Of a stretch of 64,000 nt of DNA, positions 42,511 through 52,079 are shown piece after piece. Origin of the DNA: Candidatus Puniceispirillum sp. (GTDB taxonomy: Bacteria > Pseudomonadota > Alphaproteobacteria > Caedimonadales > UBA1908); contig PNJU01000011.1 of assembly GCA_013822015.1 (NCBI GenBank), positions 33,765-97,764 on the forward strand, written 5' to 3'. The notes below the pieces were generated by a model. It did no database searches and had not been told where the DNA came from. It saw only the letters and a list, made by a program, of their open reading frames with translations. The position numbers were made by a program, and so were the translations under genes. The first letter of the stretch is position 1, and the number at the start of each line of letters is the position of its first letter.

Positions 42511-43674
42511 TTAAAAGAAACTTCTCACAGCCTCGATGATTTCATTCTGCTGCGCCTCATCCATGTAGGGATGCATTGGTAAACTCAGCACAGAATCTGC
42601 AAGGGCCTCGGTCACAGGAAGAGATCCACCAGGAGTGGGGTACTGTGCATATATTTTTTGCATATGAAGTGGCTTAATATAATATACGACACTTGGCACA
42701 CCTCTTTCTTTAAGGTGGTCCATAAGATCCTGACGCTGCGTCGCATCTTTCACTCTAATGGTGTACTGAGCCCACGATGATGTTACCCCATCTGCTAACG
42801 CGGGCACGCGCACAACATCGCTTAATGCACTTGAATAGCGGTCAGCCACACGTTGCCTGGCTTTTAACTCTTCTGGAAAAATCGAAAGTTTTTCAATTAA
42901 AACAGCCGCTTGCAACGTATCTAACCGACTGTTTACACCAATGCGAACATTATCATACTTGTCGGCGCCTTTTCCGTGAACGCGAAGAGACCCCATGACC
43001 TCGCACAACTGTGTATTGTTCGTGAAGACAGCGCCACCATCACCATAGCACCCGAGTGGTTTTGCAGGGAAAAAGCTCGTTGTTGTAATATCACCGATGC
43101 TGCCAACAGGTCGACCTTTATAGGTTGCGCCAAAGCTCTGCGCTGCGTCACAGATGAGCCAAAGGTCGTTTTCCTTTGCCAAAGTCTCAATGGCATCATA
43201 ATTTGCTGGCTGCCCAAAAATATCAACGGCTATAATGCCTTTTGCCCTCAATCCCGCACTATGTGCATAGTCAATGGCCGCTTTTAGGCTGTTTGCGCAC
43301 ATGTTGTACGTCCCCTCTTCGACATCAACGAAGACGGGAGTGGCCTCAAACCAACAGACAGATTCTGCTGTTGCTGCAAATGTGAAAGATGGCACAAAAA
43401 CGGCGTCGCCAGCTTGAATATCAAGTGCACGCATCGCAAGTCCTAGCGCATCGGTTCCATTTGCGCATCCCAGGGAATGCTTTGCTCCACAAAAAGCCGA
43501 TAGCTGAGACTCTAAGATCTGCACCTCAGGCCCCATAATATAATGACCGTGCTCTAAAACATGCAGTATGGCCGCATCAACTTTACCTTTGATGCTCTCA
43601 TACTGGGCTTTAAGGTCAATAAACTCTATCTTCTTTTTTGACACAACGTCATTTGAAAGGGGGGCTAAAGTCAT
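42511..43674 (-). CDS. wbpE: Sugar 3-aminotransferase, WbpE/WlbC-like (DegT/DnrJ/EryC1)
   Basis: The 387-aa PLP enzyme transfers an amino group to C3 of a 3-keto nucleotide sugar. The N-terminus (IEFIDLKAQYESIKGKVDAA) and the PLP Lys region (TSFFPAKPLGCYGDGGAVFT) are typical. It starts in a TAATG overlap with the preceding gene, with AGGAG upstream. With WbpA and the WbpB-WbpD fusion it gives UDP-2,3-diacetamido-2,3-dideoxy-glucuronate. Last gene of the polysaccharide locus. Confidence 0.92.
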   Translation of the reverse strand: MTLAPLSNDVVSKKKIEFIDLKAQYESIKGKVDAAILHVLEHGHYIMGPEVQILESQLSAFCGAKHSLGCANGTDALGLAMRALDIQAGDAVFVPSFTFAATAESVCWFEATPVFVDVEEGTYNMCANSLKAAIDYAHSAGLRAKGIIAVDIFGQPANYDAIETLAKENDLWLICDAAQSFGATYKGRPVGSIGDITTTSFFPAKPLGCYGDGGAVFTNNTQLCEVMGSLRVHGKGADKYDNVRIGVNSRLDTLQAAVLIEKLSIFPEELKARQRVADRYSSALSDVVRVPALADGVTSSWAQYTIRVKDATQRQDLMDHLKERGVPSVVYYIKPLHMQKIYAQYPTPGGSLPVTEALADSVLSLPMHPYMDEAQQNEIIEAVRSFF

Positions 43675-45215
43675 TATAGGATCTCCTGTAGCGTGTCATT
43701 TACCAATTTATAGCGTCGCCCTTCCCGGGGACAAACAAGGTCTGTTCCTAATTTCTCGCCAGCATGACTAACCCATCCGATTTGCCGCGCAGGGACGCCT
43801 GCAACCATTGCATGGGGCTTTGTGCTTTTTGTAACAACGGCACCTGCAGCGATAAAACTATGTGCGCCAAGCCTATTCCCGCACACAATCGTTGCATTAG
43901 CACCTATTGTCACACCATCTTCAACATAAGTTGGCAAGAAGGCATCTTTCCTTTCAATTTCTGCGCGCGGTGTATTCACATTTGTGAACACGCAAGAGGG
44001 TCCACAAAAAACACCGCGGCCCAGTTCAGTGCCCTTGTAAAGACTTACATTATTTTGGATTTTACAGTTGTCACCAATTTTGACATCAGGGCCGATCATC
44101 ACGTTTTGGGAAATCACAACATTCTGACCAATATCTACATTTCCTAAAATATGGCTAAAGTGCCAAATCTTTGTTCCTTTACCGATACGTACACCAGCAT
44201 CCACGTATGATGATTCATGTAGAAAGTACTCTTGAACGTCACAATTTAGTTCAACCGGCTGCCCCTTTGCCAATGAGCATGAACCAGCCTCCAAAATTTC
44301 GAGAACAGCAAGTCCTTCGCATCCATCTGTAATCGGACTAACTCTTGTCTCAATGGCTTCTATAAACTTGAGGCATTCTTCGCGCAGAGGTTCTTTTTCT
44401 TGCGCTTGGAGAAACTCCGGCTGTTGCTTCTCTGCTTCAGGGTGTTGCCCCTTCCAAGACACAGTAGATCTGTAAAGGGCTATTTTTTGATCCCACGGCT
44501 TTGTATCATCAAAAACAATTGTGCCTTTACTGCCGACAACAACTAAAGATTGTGTCTTTTGGTGATGCCACCAAGACGTGTGGATATGCGCCTGACAACC
44601 ATTGGCGAAAGTCATCATTGATCGCACGCAGTCATACTTCCCCACAGGAGTAAGATATTCCCCAGTGTTGAAGATCTTCTGGGGCTTTTGCCCGGCCAGG
44701 GCAAGAATCATGGAGATATCATGGGGCGCAAAACTCCACCACACATCTTCTTCTGTACGCAGTTTTCCCAAACTTAAGCGAGAGGACGTAAGAGAGAGGA
44801 CTTTGCCAATCTCTCCATCCTGAACAGTTTTCTTGAGGACCTCAAAAGCGGGATGATAGTTCAGCACATGACCAACCATCAGAATTCGCTGTCCTTTTGC
44901 CGCGATATCAATAAGCTCCTTGGCTTCTTGTTGATCAAGGGTAAGGGGTTTCTCCACAAAGATATCCTTACCCGCAAGCAAAAAGGTTTTTGCCAGCTGA
45001 TAGTGCAAGGGCGCAGGCGCCGCGATTACGACAGCTTCAATATGAGGGTCCTTAGCGATAGCTTCCAAGCTCAGCGCTGGGACTTTGTACTCTTGTGAAA
45101 AAACACGGCTTGTTTCTTCATTCGCATCAAATATGGCCCCCAAAACCCCAAGTTCGTAAAAATTACGAACAAGATTTTTGCCCCAATAACCACAACCAAT
45201 AACAGCAACTTTCAT
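43674..45215 (-). CDS. Fused UDP-sugar 3-dehydrogenase and N-acetyltransferase (WbpB-WbpD type)
   Basis: The protein is 513 aa. Residues 1 to about 330 are a Gfo/Idh/MocA oxidoreductase (VIGCGYWGKNLVRNFYELG, EKPLTLDQQEA), which would oxidise C3 of UDP-GlcNAcA. Residues about 335-513 form a left-handed beta-helix acetyltransferase with hexapeptide repeats (VRIGKGTKIWHFSHI, VVISQNVMIGPDVKIGDN), corresponding to WbpD/WlbB. In Pseudomonas and Bordetella the two are separate genes; here one chain does oxidation and acetylation, with the aminotransferase acting between them. It lies 4 bp after wbpA. Confidence 0.92.
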   Translation of the reverse strand: MKVAVIGCGYWGKNLVRNFYELGVLGAIFDANEETSRVFSQEYKVPALSLEAIAKDPHIEAVVIAAPAPLHYQLAKTFLLAGKDIFVEKPLTLDQQEAKELIDIAAKGQRILMVGHVLNYHPAFEVLKKTVQDGEIGKVLSLTSSRLSLGKLRTEEDVWWSFAPHDISMILALAGQKPQKIFNTGEYLTPVGKYDCVRSMMTFANGCQAHIHTSWWHHQKTQSLVVVGSKGTIVFDDTKPWDQKIALYRSTVSWKGQHPEAEKQQPEFLQAQEKEPLREECLKFIEAIETRVSPITDGCEGLAVLEILEAGSCSLAKGQPVELNCDVQEYFLHESSYVDAGVRIGKGTKIWHFSHILGNVDIGQNVVISQNVMIGPDVKIGDNCKIQNNVSLYKGTELGRGVFCGPSCVFTNVNTPRAEIERKDAFLPTYVEDGVTIGANATIVCGNRLGAHSFIAAGAVVTKSTKPHAMVAGVPARQIGWVSHAGEKLGTDLVCPREGRRYKLVNDTLQEIL

Positions 45216-45219
45216 GAAA

Positions 45220-46581
45220 CTAAGCTTTCACAATTTTGGCTTCGTGTGCCGTGATTGCTTTCATCGCATTTCGTGTGTCGACAATAATGGGCGCATATTT
45301 TGCGTAAGCGCTATAGTCAACTTGGTCATGATCTGTGCAAATTAAAATTGCATCGAATGTTTTAAGCCTTTCGGGAGTAATATCAACAGACTTCATGCCA
45401 TCAAGTGTTGGGAACTCATGGAGTTTCGGAATCACGGGGACAAACGGGTCATGGAATGAAACATCCGCACCACGCGTTTTTAAAATCTCCAAAATTTCTA
45501 AAGAAGGACTTTCTCTTACGTCATCAACATTCTTTTTGTAAGCAAGGCCAGACAGGAGGATCTTAGACCCGCGCAGCCCTTTTGAGAATTTCTGATCAAG
45601 GGCTTCCGCCAATTTTTGAATCACATACACAGGCATGTGATGATTAATCTCACCTGCAAGCTCAATAAAACGCGTAGACAAACCGAACTCTCTTGCCTTC
45701 CATGTCAGATAAAAGGGATCAATGGGAATGCAGTGACCGCCAATGCCGGGGCCTGGATAAAAAGGCATATAACCAAAGGGCTTCGTCTTTGCAGCCTCAA
45801 CAACTTCCCATATATCAATATTCATACGATCGTATATTGTTTTCAATTCATTAATTAAAGCAATATTAACACACCTAAAAATGTTTTCGGTCAATTTTGT
45901 CGCTTCTGCGGTAGCGCATGATGACACGGGGACAACTTTTTCAACAATTTGCTCATAGATCGCGACAATGATTTCTAAGCCTATTGGGTCATCTGCACCA
46001 ACAATTTTTGGCGTTGATGTCACCTTGAAGTGCGCGTTACCTGGGTCCTCCCTTTCAGGTGAATAGCCCAAAAAGAAATCTCTGCCTTCAACGTAGCCTG
46101 TGGTTTCAAGAATGTCTTTGATGAGACCTGCAGTTGTACCTGGATACGTCGTGGACTCTAAGACAATAACATGTCCCGGCCTCAACTGTTTTGAAATTTC
46201 CTCAGCCGTTTTCACAACATAACTCATGTCCGGCTCTCGGTTTTTTGTCAAAGGTGTTGGAACACACATCAGTATGACATCAACATCCTTAAAGCCAGAA
46301 AAGTCCCCTGTGCTTGAAAACAGCTTCGTCTCATTCAAATTCGCAATGGCCTGATCTGGAATGTAATCGATATAAGACTTTGATTCATTAAGCATCTTAA
46401 CTTTTATAGCGTCATTATCAAATCCGCAAACAGGAAGTCCCGCCTGGACAAAGGCCATTGTCAAGGGTAATCCGACGTATCCCATTCCTGCAACGCCAAT
46501 TTTAAGTTGCTTGGATTTTATTTTGTTCAATATTTCGTTTTTAACATTTTGCACAGAATCATTCTTAGGATTAGATTGCAT
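45220..46581 (-). CDS. wbpA: UDP-N-acetylglucosamine 6-dehydrogenase, WbpA-like
   Basis: The protein is 453 aa. Nucleotide-binding GVAGMGYVGLPLTMAFVQAG and the catalytic Cys in GPGIGGHCIPIDPFYL are present, as is the UDP-binding C-terminal domain. It converts UDP-GlcNAc to UDP-GlcNAcA and so opens the pathway continued by the next two genes. The ATG at 46581 with GGGA upstream is used; the longer frame to 46770 has no support. An unsubstituted UDP-Glc dehydrogenase is the alternative, but gene context favours WbpA. Confidence 0.9.
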   Translation of the reverse strand: MQSNPKNDSVQNVKNEILNKIKSKQLKIGVAGMGYVGLPLTMAFVQAGLPVCGFDNDAIKVKMLNESKSYIDYIPDQAIANLNETKLFSSTGDFSGFKDVDVILMCVPTPLTKNREPDMSYVVKTAEEISKQLRPGHVIVLESTTYPGTTAGLIKDILETTGYVEGRDFFLGYSPEREDPGNAHFKVTSTPKIVGADDPIGLEIIVAIYEQIVEKVVPVSSCATAEATKLTENIFRCVNIALINELKTIYDRMNIDIWEVVEAAKTKPFGYMPFYPGPGIGGHCIPIDPFYLTWKAREFGLSTRFIELAGEINHHMPVYVIQKLAEALDQKFSKGLRGSKILLSGLAYKKNVDDVRESPSLEILEILKTRGADVSFHDPFVPVIPKLHEFPTLDGMKSVDITPERLKTFDAILICTDHDQVDYSAYAKYAPIIVDTRNAMKAITAHEAKIVKA

Positions 46582-47408
46582 AAAAATTTCCCGCTTTGTC
46601 TTGTAGAATTCAAGATAGTGTATACATCCCCAGTCAAAAGAATGCAAGGGTGCACTGATCGGGTTTAGGTGGCTTAGGCTACGTTTTCCTCGTTTAGGTG
46701 TTGATATGCAAGAGCACATGGCGTTTGTCCATTTCGGCTGTGTGATGCCTGAAAGAGGCGTCACAATCAAGAGATCTTTGGCGTTTTAAGTGTACCTCTT
46801 TGATTTTTCCTGAAGTAAAGCTGCTTGTGTTTTATGCCCCCTCATAAAATGTACTGATTGCGCATTTGACTCGGCCATTCCATGGAAATGTTCTACATTT
46901 TTTTAACGTTGTTCGCCGATTGCAAGCGCGCTGTCTATCAGGTGTAGGAACTTCTGCCGCAAGCCTTTTGTCCACCCTTGATCATGCTGTGTGGCAAAGT
47001 CTTGGCACATTCACACTAGCTTTGGCAAAATCTAAGAACTGAGCGTAGCGGTTTGACCCGCGCGCGAATCTCCCTTAGAGGCGATCTTCCAGCGTATTGA
47101 TAGCCTGCACACCGCGCTCTATGACCTCTATCTGGACACCTGATACGGCTCTCTACAGGGCATCCGAACCTACAAAGGCGCAATGGTAGATGAGCCGGAT
47201 AAGAGATCAAGCAACCGACAGCCTGAGAAGAAACGAGATCAGCGGTCCACGGCCCAACCTGCCGACAAAAGCACCAAAAGATCGCACAGCACCATGGGAA
47301 TGTGCGCTGGGCCACCAGTCGAGCCCTGCCTCCCCACAAAGGCAAGAGTGAACCTAAACGATCGCGGCATGGGAATTAAAGGAAAATGGCGCGCGCCTTA
47401 GGGGCTGT
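46582..47408. other. Long gap with possible decayed coding sequence
   Basis: These 827 bp hold no convincing gene. The part next to wbpA should contain its promoter. From about 46,910 to 47,160 the minus strand shows short coding-like pieces (EVIERGVQAINTLEDRL; then MCQDFATQHDQGWTKGL, about 36 codons to a stop near 46,910) broken by stops and frame changes. It may be a dead gene or insertion remnant; I recognise no family. GC is higher than in the neighbouring flippase gene. Confidence 0.4.
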
Positions 47409-48659
47409 TTATACTTTTTGAGGTGAGGTATTGGTCAATTTACGCAGGTAAATAAATGACACAAAAATCAAAAAAATATAAAAAAGTCCCATACACAAAT
47501 TTATCGTTTGTATCATTTGGATAAAAGAATCAAATTCTGTCACAGTGAGCAAAACTGCAAGGAAGGATATCAAGAGTATTTTTATTGTTACAAGAGTAGA
47601 TTGTTTGTGCAAGATGAGAAAGATCCCAATAAATGGGTATGAAAAAAACTCGATCGCATATCTTATCAAGCTGACATTTATGATCTCATGGATATTTTTC
47701 CAGCCACTGCCTAATAAATAGGAAAATAGAGACATGTCATTAAGAAAATATATCAAACCATAAATTGATAGTGATAAGATCAGTGACACATACACAAAAA
47801 ACATGATGTTTTTTGAGGACTTATCGTCATTTGCCATTTCTACTAAAAAGTACCTTGAAAGGGAGACGCCAATAATGGTTATGGGAAAAGTGAAGATTTT
47901 AGTGCACAAAAAATAGGTTCCGACATCCTCTAAGCTAAAGCTTTTCTTTACAAAGTAAACAGGAATAAAGAGCAGGAAACTATCTGCTGATGTAAGGAGT
48001 AAATAATGCAATATGTATCTATAGTTCTTCAAGAAAAAATTTTTGTATTTTTTTAGTGAGATACAAAAAACAATGCCACCATCCTCTGGCTTAAGGGCAT
48101 AATAGGCAAGTGGCAGCAAATAACTTATCAAACCTGCTAAGATGATATAAAAAACGTCTCTTTCAAATAAAAGAAAGAAAACAGCCTGAAGGAATAGTGT
48201 GAATACTGAAAAAAATAGGCTTATCTGTATATTTCGTATAAAGTGTTTTTTTACAATTAAATTGCTAATAAGAACATCAAATAGGGTCATGAGTGCTAGG
48301 TTAAAAGGTATTAACAACAGAATCCAGTTAAATGAACCTGACTGTGCTGCGTAATACACCAGTAGTATGGCACCGATAAATATACAGTGATTGAAGATGA
48401 AGGAATTCACAGTATCGGTGCGCGTTTTTTCAATAAGAAGAAAATTTTCCATACCAAGAATAGCAAACGGATATAGGGCCGCTAAAATGGACTGATAATA
48501 AGCATACTCACCAAATACCTCGGAGCCGAAATATTTGGCAATGAGAAACAAAGCAATGGAAATAATTGCTTTGTTCGCAAATACGCCTATGGATATATAA
48601 TTGAGCTCCTTTACCTTTTTAATAGTATCATGATCTGACTTAATGGGCTTGAAGGGCAT
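47409..48659 (-). CDS. Wzx-like polysaccharide flippase
   Basis: The protein is 416 aa with about 12 hydrophobic helices and no large soluble part. The N-terminal pattern (YISIGVFANKAIISIALFLIA, GSEVFGEYAYYQSILA) fits the MATE/Wzx oligosaccharide flippase family, which turns lipid-linked repeat units to the periplasm. The gene is AT-rich, as is common for surface-polysaccharide transporters. Overlaps the upstream gene by 20 bp. One of two flippases in this locus. Confidence 0.82.
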   Translation of the reverse strand: MPFKPIKSDHDTIKKVKELNYISIGVFANKAIISIALFLIAKYFGSEVFGEYAYYQSILAALYPFAILGMENFLLIEKTRTDTVNSFIFNHCIFIGAILLVYYAAQSGSFNWILLLIPFNLALMTLFDVLISNLIVKKHFIRNIQISLFFSVFTLFLQAVFFLLFERDVFYIILAGLISYLLPLAYYALKPEDGGIVFCISLKKYKNFFLKNYRYILHYLLLTSADSFLLFIPVYFVKKSFSLEDVGTYFLCTKIFTFPITIIGVSLSRYFLVEMANDDKSSKNIMFFVYVSLILSLSIYGLIYFLNDMSLFSYLLGSGWKNIHEIINVSLIRYAIEFFSYPFIGIFLILHKQSTLVTIKILLISFLAVLLTVTEFDSFIQMIQTINLCMGLFYIFLIFVSFIYLRKLTNTSPQKV

Positions 48660-50694
48660 GTGGTACGTTTCTTGATTCGTAATTCGTTAAAAGAGTGTCT
48701 TTATATGTGATCACAGAAATCTGCCCTGATGTGGCTTGATTACCCAACTGCAGCAAAAAGATTCTACTCTTATTGATACTTACGCGTCCATAGCAGATAT
48801 TATTTACATATATTTCAGCGAAGCCATCTCCTTCTAAATGGAAGGTCATTTGAATGCCTCTCCCCTCATTTGCATTTTTAATTTTGTCCAGTATATATAA
48901 TTTATTACGTTGATAGAGCAATTTCTGAAGGTACGACACCTCACCAAGGACAAATGCTGTTTTTTCACTAGATGAATGTTTCGAGGACTCCTCCTTCTCT
49001 CTTATTTTAAAGAGCCTATATCCATTCTCATCAATTAGTAGTTCTGTGTAAGCTGGATTTCCCGCGATGCTAGATATTTGTGAGTTGTAGAATGTTGCGG
49101 GCATAAATGGAGGAACAAAAATGTGCAATATTTTGTTCTCTCTCATATAATCGAGGGCTTCTTTTGTCGTCCTTTTGTTGTATAACGCGACCATTTTTGG
49201 GTCTAAGTCACTTATAATTCTCTCGTTGCTATTAAAAATGATTTGCTCTTGTTCGAAGGAAAGTATCCGTCCTTGGATAGGCAAAGCTCTCAGTTTTCTA
49301 AAAAATGGAGAGCTTGCATTGTCAAATAAGCCTTGATCTTTAGGGGTAAGGGACCAATTGGTGAAATACTGAACACTCAATGCAACAAAGAGCATAAACA
49401 CAGCATGTATATGCTTTAAAGATGAAAAAACATATGGGCCGTATATGAAGTATAAGAGTGGAACAATGGTCAAAAAATAACGTGGATTTTTAGCACCAAG
49501 CGGTCCAGAAAAACAGACCAGAAGAAAAAAGAGCACAGATGTCATTAAAGAGAGGGCAGCCAAATGGTCCCTGAAAGAAATACCCCTACGTAAAAGGGCA
49601 TAAGCGGCAAGGTAAAAATGTAATCCAAAGAAATGTATCTTAGTAAAGCCTTGAAAAAGGCCGAAGAAAAGCCATGAAAATGTTGTATCGATGTGCCTAC
49701 GGAATAACAAATCCGCATTTTCGTTTATTGCCTTTATACTCCAGATGATGTTGCTATCTGTTACAAATTTACCAAATTCAGCATAATTCCTAATATACAT
49801 TTCGCCAGCGATGAGAAAAGACAAGGAGAAAAAAAGTATATGCTTCCACCATTCTTTCACAGGTATATAGATAAGGCCTATTGCCAAGACAGGCAGCAGT
49901 AAAAGTGAAAGAGAGTGAGATAGAAGTGCAGCAATCAGACACAAGGATGTGATTGCAAGATGCTCTCTTCCTTTTAGGTGGACAGAGTACATACAAATCG
50001 TAAGAGTAAAGAGCTGAATTCTGTATATGTCTATCTGACATGTGGAAAAGACATATAGAAAAAGGGGTGTGGAAAGAACACACAAGACCCCAGATTTACC
50101 GACAAATTCCCTCACCAAACTAAGTAAGAGCACCATATAGTAGGCATTGACTATTTTTATTCCAATGGAAACATCTACACCTTGAAGAAGCTGAAATACT
50201 AAAACCGTTGTAAAGCCCAGCGGATGGCGAATGGGTGTATAGTAGCCGGTTTGAGGGTCAGCAGCTGCAAAGGGATAGATAGAAAAACTCCTATCTCTGA
50301 AGAATATATTGGCTAAATTAGAATACTCAAGCGCATCCTTCTCATAAAGTGGGAGCCCATACAGTAAGCAAAAAAACAAAAGAAAGAGAAATAAGAAAAG
50401 AAAGGGATTTCTTGTTTCTTCCGATGCTTTAAATAGCTCCTTTGAGCGTTTTACAATGACCAGTGCAATAAAAACAAGCGAAGGGGCCATAAGCGTAACC
50501 TGATAAAAGTCTGGGCTTTTTCCTGGAAACACGCAAAATATGCAATAAGTAGCTAGACCATAGAGTGGTGGCGTTAAGCTAAAGGCAAGCAATAGGGAGT
50601 GTTGAGTGATCCTTCTTGCTAGGGTGGAGACCGCAAATGGCACTGCGAAAAAATAAAAGAATATGCAAATTAATGCCTGAATATTGTTCATCAT
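48640..50694 (-). CDS. Large membrane protein, GT-C-like glycosyltransferase
   Basis: The protein is 684 aa with about 12 membrane helices over the first 440 residues, then a soluble C-terminal part of about 240. The early loop YEKDALEYSNLANIFF and the following RHPLGF... are shared in pattern with the protein at 57910 (GNDSLQYIYLSKL, SHPLGYPG), which fits GT-C enzymes that use lipid-phosphate sugars and have acidic residues in the first loop. It could also be a Wzy-like polymerase. Its C-terminal domain (SFEQEQIIFNSNERIISDL...) has no recognised match. Confidence 0.55.
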   Translation of the reverse strand: MMNNIQALICIFFYFFAVPFAVSTLARRITQHSLLLAFSLTPPLYGLATYCIFCVFPGKSPDFYQVTLMAPSLVFIALVIVKRSKELFKASEETRNPFLFLFLFLLFFCLLYGLPLYEKDALEYSNLANIFFRDRSFSIYPFAAADPQTGYYTPIRHPLGFTTVLVFQLLQGVDVSIGIKIVNAYYMVLLLSLVREFVGKSGVLCVLSTPLFLYVFSTCQIDIYRIQLFTLTICMYSVHLKGREHLAITSLCLIAALLSHSLSLLLLPVLAIGLIYIPVKEWWKHILFFSLSFLIAGEMYIRNYAEFGKFVTDSNIIWSIKAINENADLLFRRHIDTTFSWLFFGLFQGFTKIHFFGLHFYLAAYALLRRGISFRDHLAALSLMTSVLFFLLVCFSGPLGAKNPRYFLTIVPLLYFIYGPYVFSSLKHIHAVFMLFVALSVQYFTNWSLTPKDQGLFDNASSPFFRKLRALPIQGRILSFEQEQIIFNSNERIISDLDPKMVALYNKRTTKEALDYMRENKILHIFVPPFMPATFYNSQISSIAGNPAYTELLIDENGYRLFKIREKEESSKHSSSEKTAFVLGEVSYLQKLLYQRNKLYILDKIKNANEGRGIQMTFHLEGDGFAEIYVNNICYGRVSINKSRIFLLQLGNQATSGQISVITYKDTLLTNYESRNVPHALQAH

Positions 50695-50843
50695 GAGTTG
50701 TTTTTCACTAAAAATTGATAGTGCTTATAAAAGGTTATCGACTTCATTTCATCCCCTTCATTCTGGGGAGTGAGCCGTTACCAATACCTCTAAAATGTAA
50801 ATGCTGAAGGCATATAATATTGTCCTCTACACAACACACTATC

Positions 50844-52079
50844 TTAACTTATGCCTTTCAGGATATTGCTAGACTCTAATTTTATTACAAAAGCAGCAAC
50901 AAAGAAACTCAAAGAAGTTCCTAGGGCAGCTCCGTACAAACCAAGCTGAGAAATGCATATCAGGTTAAGAGCAATGTTCGATATCAGTATCAAAAAGTTT
51001 AACCTTGTTTGCCTTGTTGGATTACCGGTTTGATTAGCAAGAAACTGCATCGGCAGAAAATACGACGAAAAAAGAACGCCAACCATAATATATAAGAAAA
51101 CAATAACAGACCCGCTCAGGTTCACAGCTTCCGTCTTATTTATGTATACAGTCATGAATATGGGACACATGATCATAACAGCAATTGTGATGAAGAGAGA
51201 TTGCATGCCAAATTTACGTATAACTTTTTTCAAATATGCGACATCCTTTTTATAGTATAAATCAGTAATGAGCGGGTTAAGGACATTGCGCAGTGCTGCT
51301 ATAATTTGCAGAGTGCCTTCTACAAAGAAGAGGGCAAAACTGTAAATGCCAACACTTTCTTCCGTCTGGTAATACAACAGAATCAGTAGATCTATACGAC
51401 TGTTCAGCTCAATTGAAGCGCCTGCAAGAAAGCTCTTCCACGAAAATTCAAGGTGCCTCTTGACCCAGGGCATACATATATACTTTGTGGATAGGTATGT
51501 ATGCGCATGATATAAAAGAATGCAAAGAAGTAAAGCTTCAGAAATAAGAAAAATAAGAGAGATATACTTGATGCCCAGCTTCAAGGCCACCAAAACAAAA
51601 AAGAAACAGAGCATTAAAGAATACCGCAGCGAAACATAGGCGGCATACTTTGTCATTTTCATTTCTCCATTCACAAAAGAAAGGAGGATTTTGTTTAGGC
51701 TGAAGAATAGAATAGCCGGCATCACTAAAAACCAGGAAAATGCTGCGCCTTCAAATTTAAATATTTGCGGAACAACTTTTGGCAGAAATAGAAACGGTAA
51801 GATAAATAGAGCGACAAATATGACACAAAGACAAAGAGACGACGAGAGAATGAGAGACTTAGCTGTCTTACAATGATGTTGCTCTGCAGTGTGTTTCAAA
51901 GTTGAGTAATGAAGACCGAAGGTCGTAAACTGCGAAAAAAACATAAAAAGCGACATGACAAAATTAAAGTGCCCAAGCGCTTCCACAGAGTAAAATATGG
52001 GTATTAGGGTGTTAAGCAATAGCCCCACAAGGCCAATAACACCTACGCTGCCGATGTTATATATAATATCTCTATTCAT
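50844..52079 (-). CDS. Second Wzx-like flippase
   Basis: The protein is 411 aa with about 12 helices and the start NIGSVGVIGLVGLLLNTLIP, then EALGHFNFVMSLFMFFSQF, typical of the Wzx/MATE family. The ATG at 52079 lies inside the 3' end of the preceding gene (8-bp overlap), so it is coupled; the long N-terminal extension to 52163 has no support. Having two flippases suggests two repeat units or one glycan and one lipid-linked sugar. The 148 bp downstream to 50695 hold no gene. Confidence 0.82.
   Translation of the reverse strand: MNRDIIYNIGSVGVIGLVGLLLNTLIPIFYSVEALGHFNFVMSLFMFFSQFTTFGLHYSTLKHTAEQHHCKTAKSLILSSSLCLCVIFVALFILPFLFLPKVVPQIFKFEGAAFSWFLVMPAILFFSLNKILLSFVNGEMKMTKYAAYVSLRYSLMLCFFFVLVALKLGIKYISLIFLISEALLLCILLYHAHTYLSTKYICMPWVKRHLEFSWKSFLAGASIELNSRIDLLILLYYQTEESVGIYSFALFFVEGTLQIIAALRNVLNPLITDLYYKKDVAYLKKVIRKFGMQSLFITIAVMIMCPIFMTVYINKTEAVNLSGSVIVFLYIMVGVLFSSYFLPMQFLANQTGNPTRQTRLNFLILISNIALNLICISQLGLYGAALGTSLSFFVAAFVIKLESSNILKGIS

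Noticed and set aside
47016-47345. Leftward 109-codon frame
   Set aside because: Cys/Arg-rich, no ribosome site and no domain; kept only as part of a decayed region.
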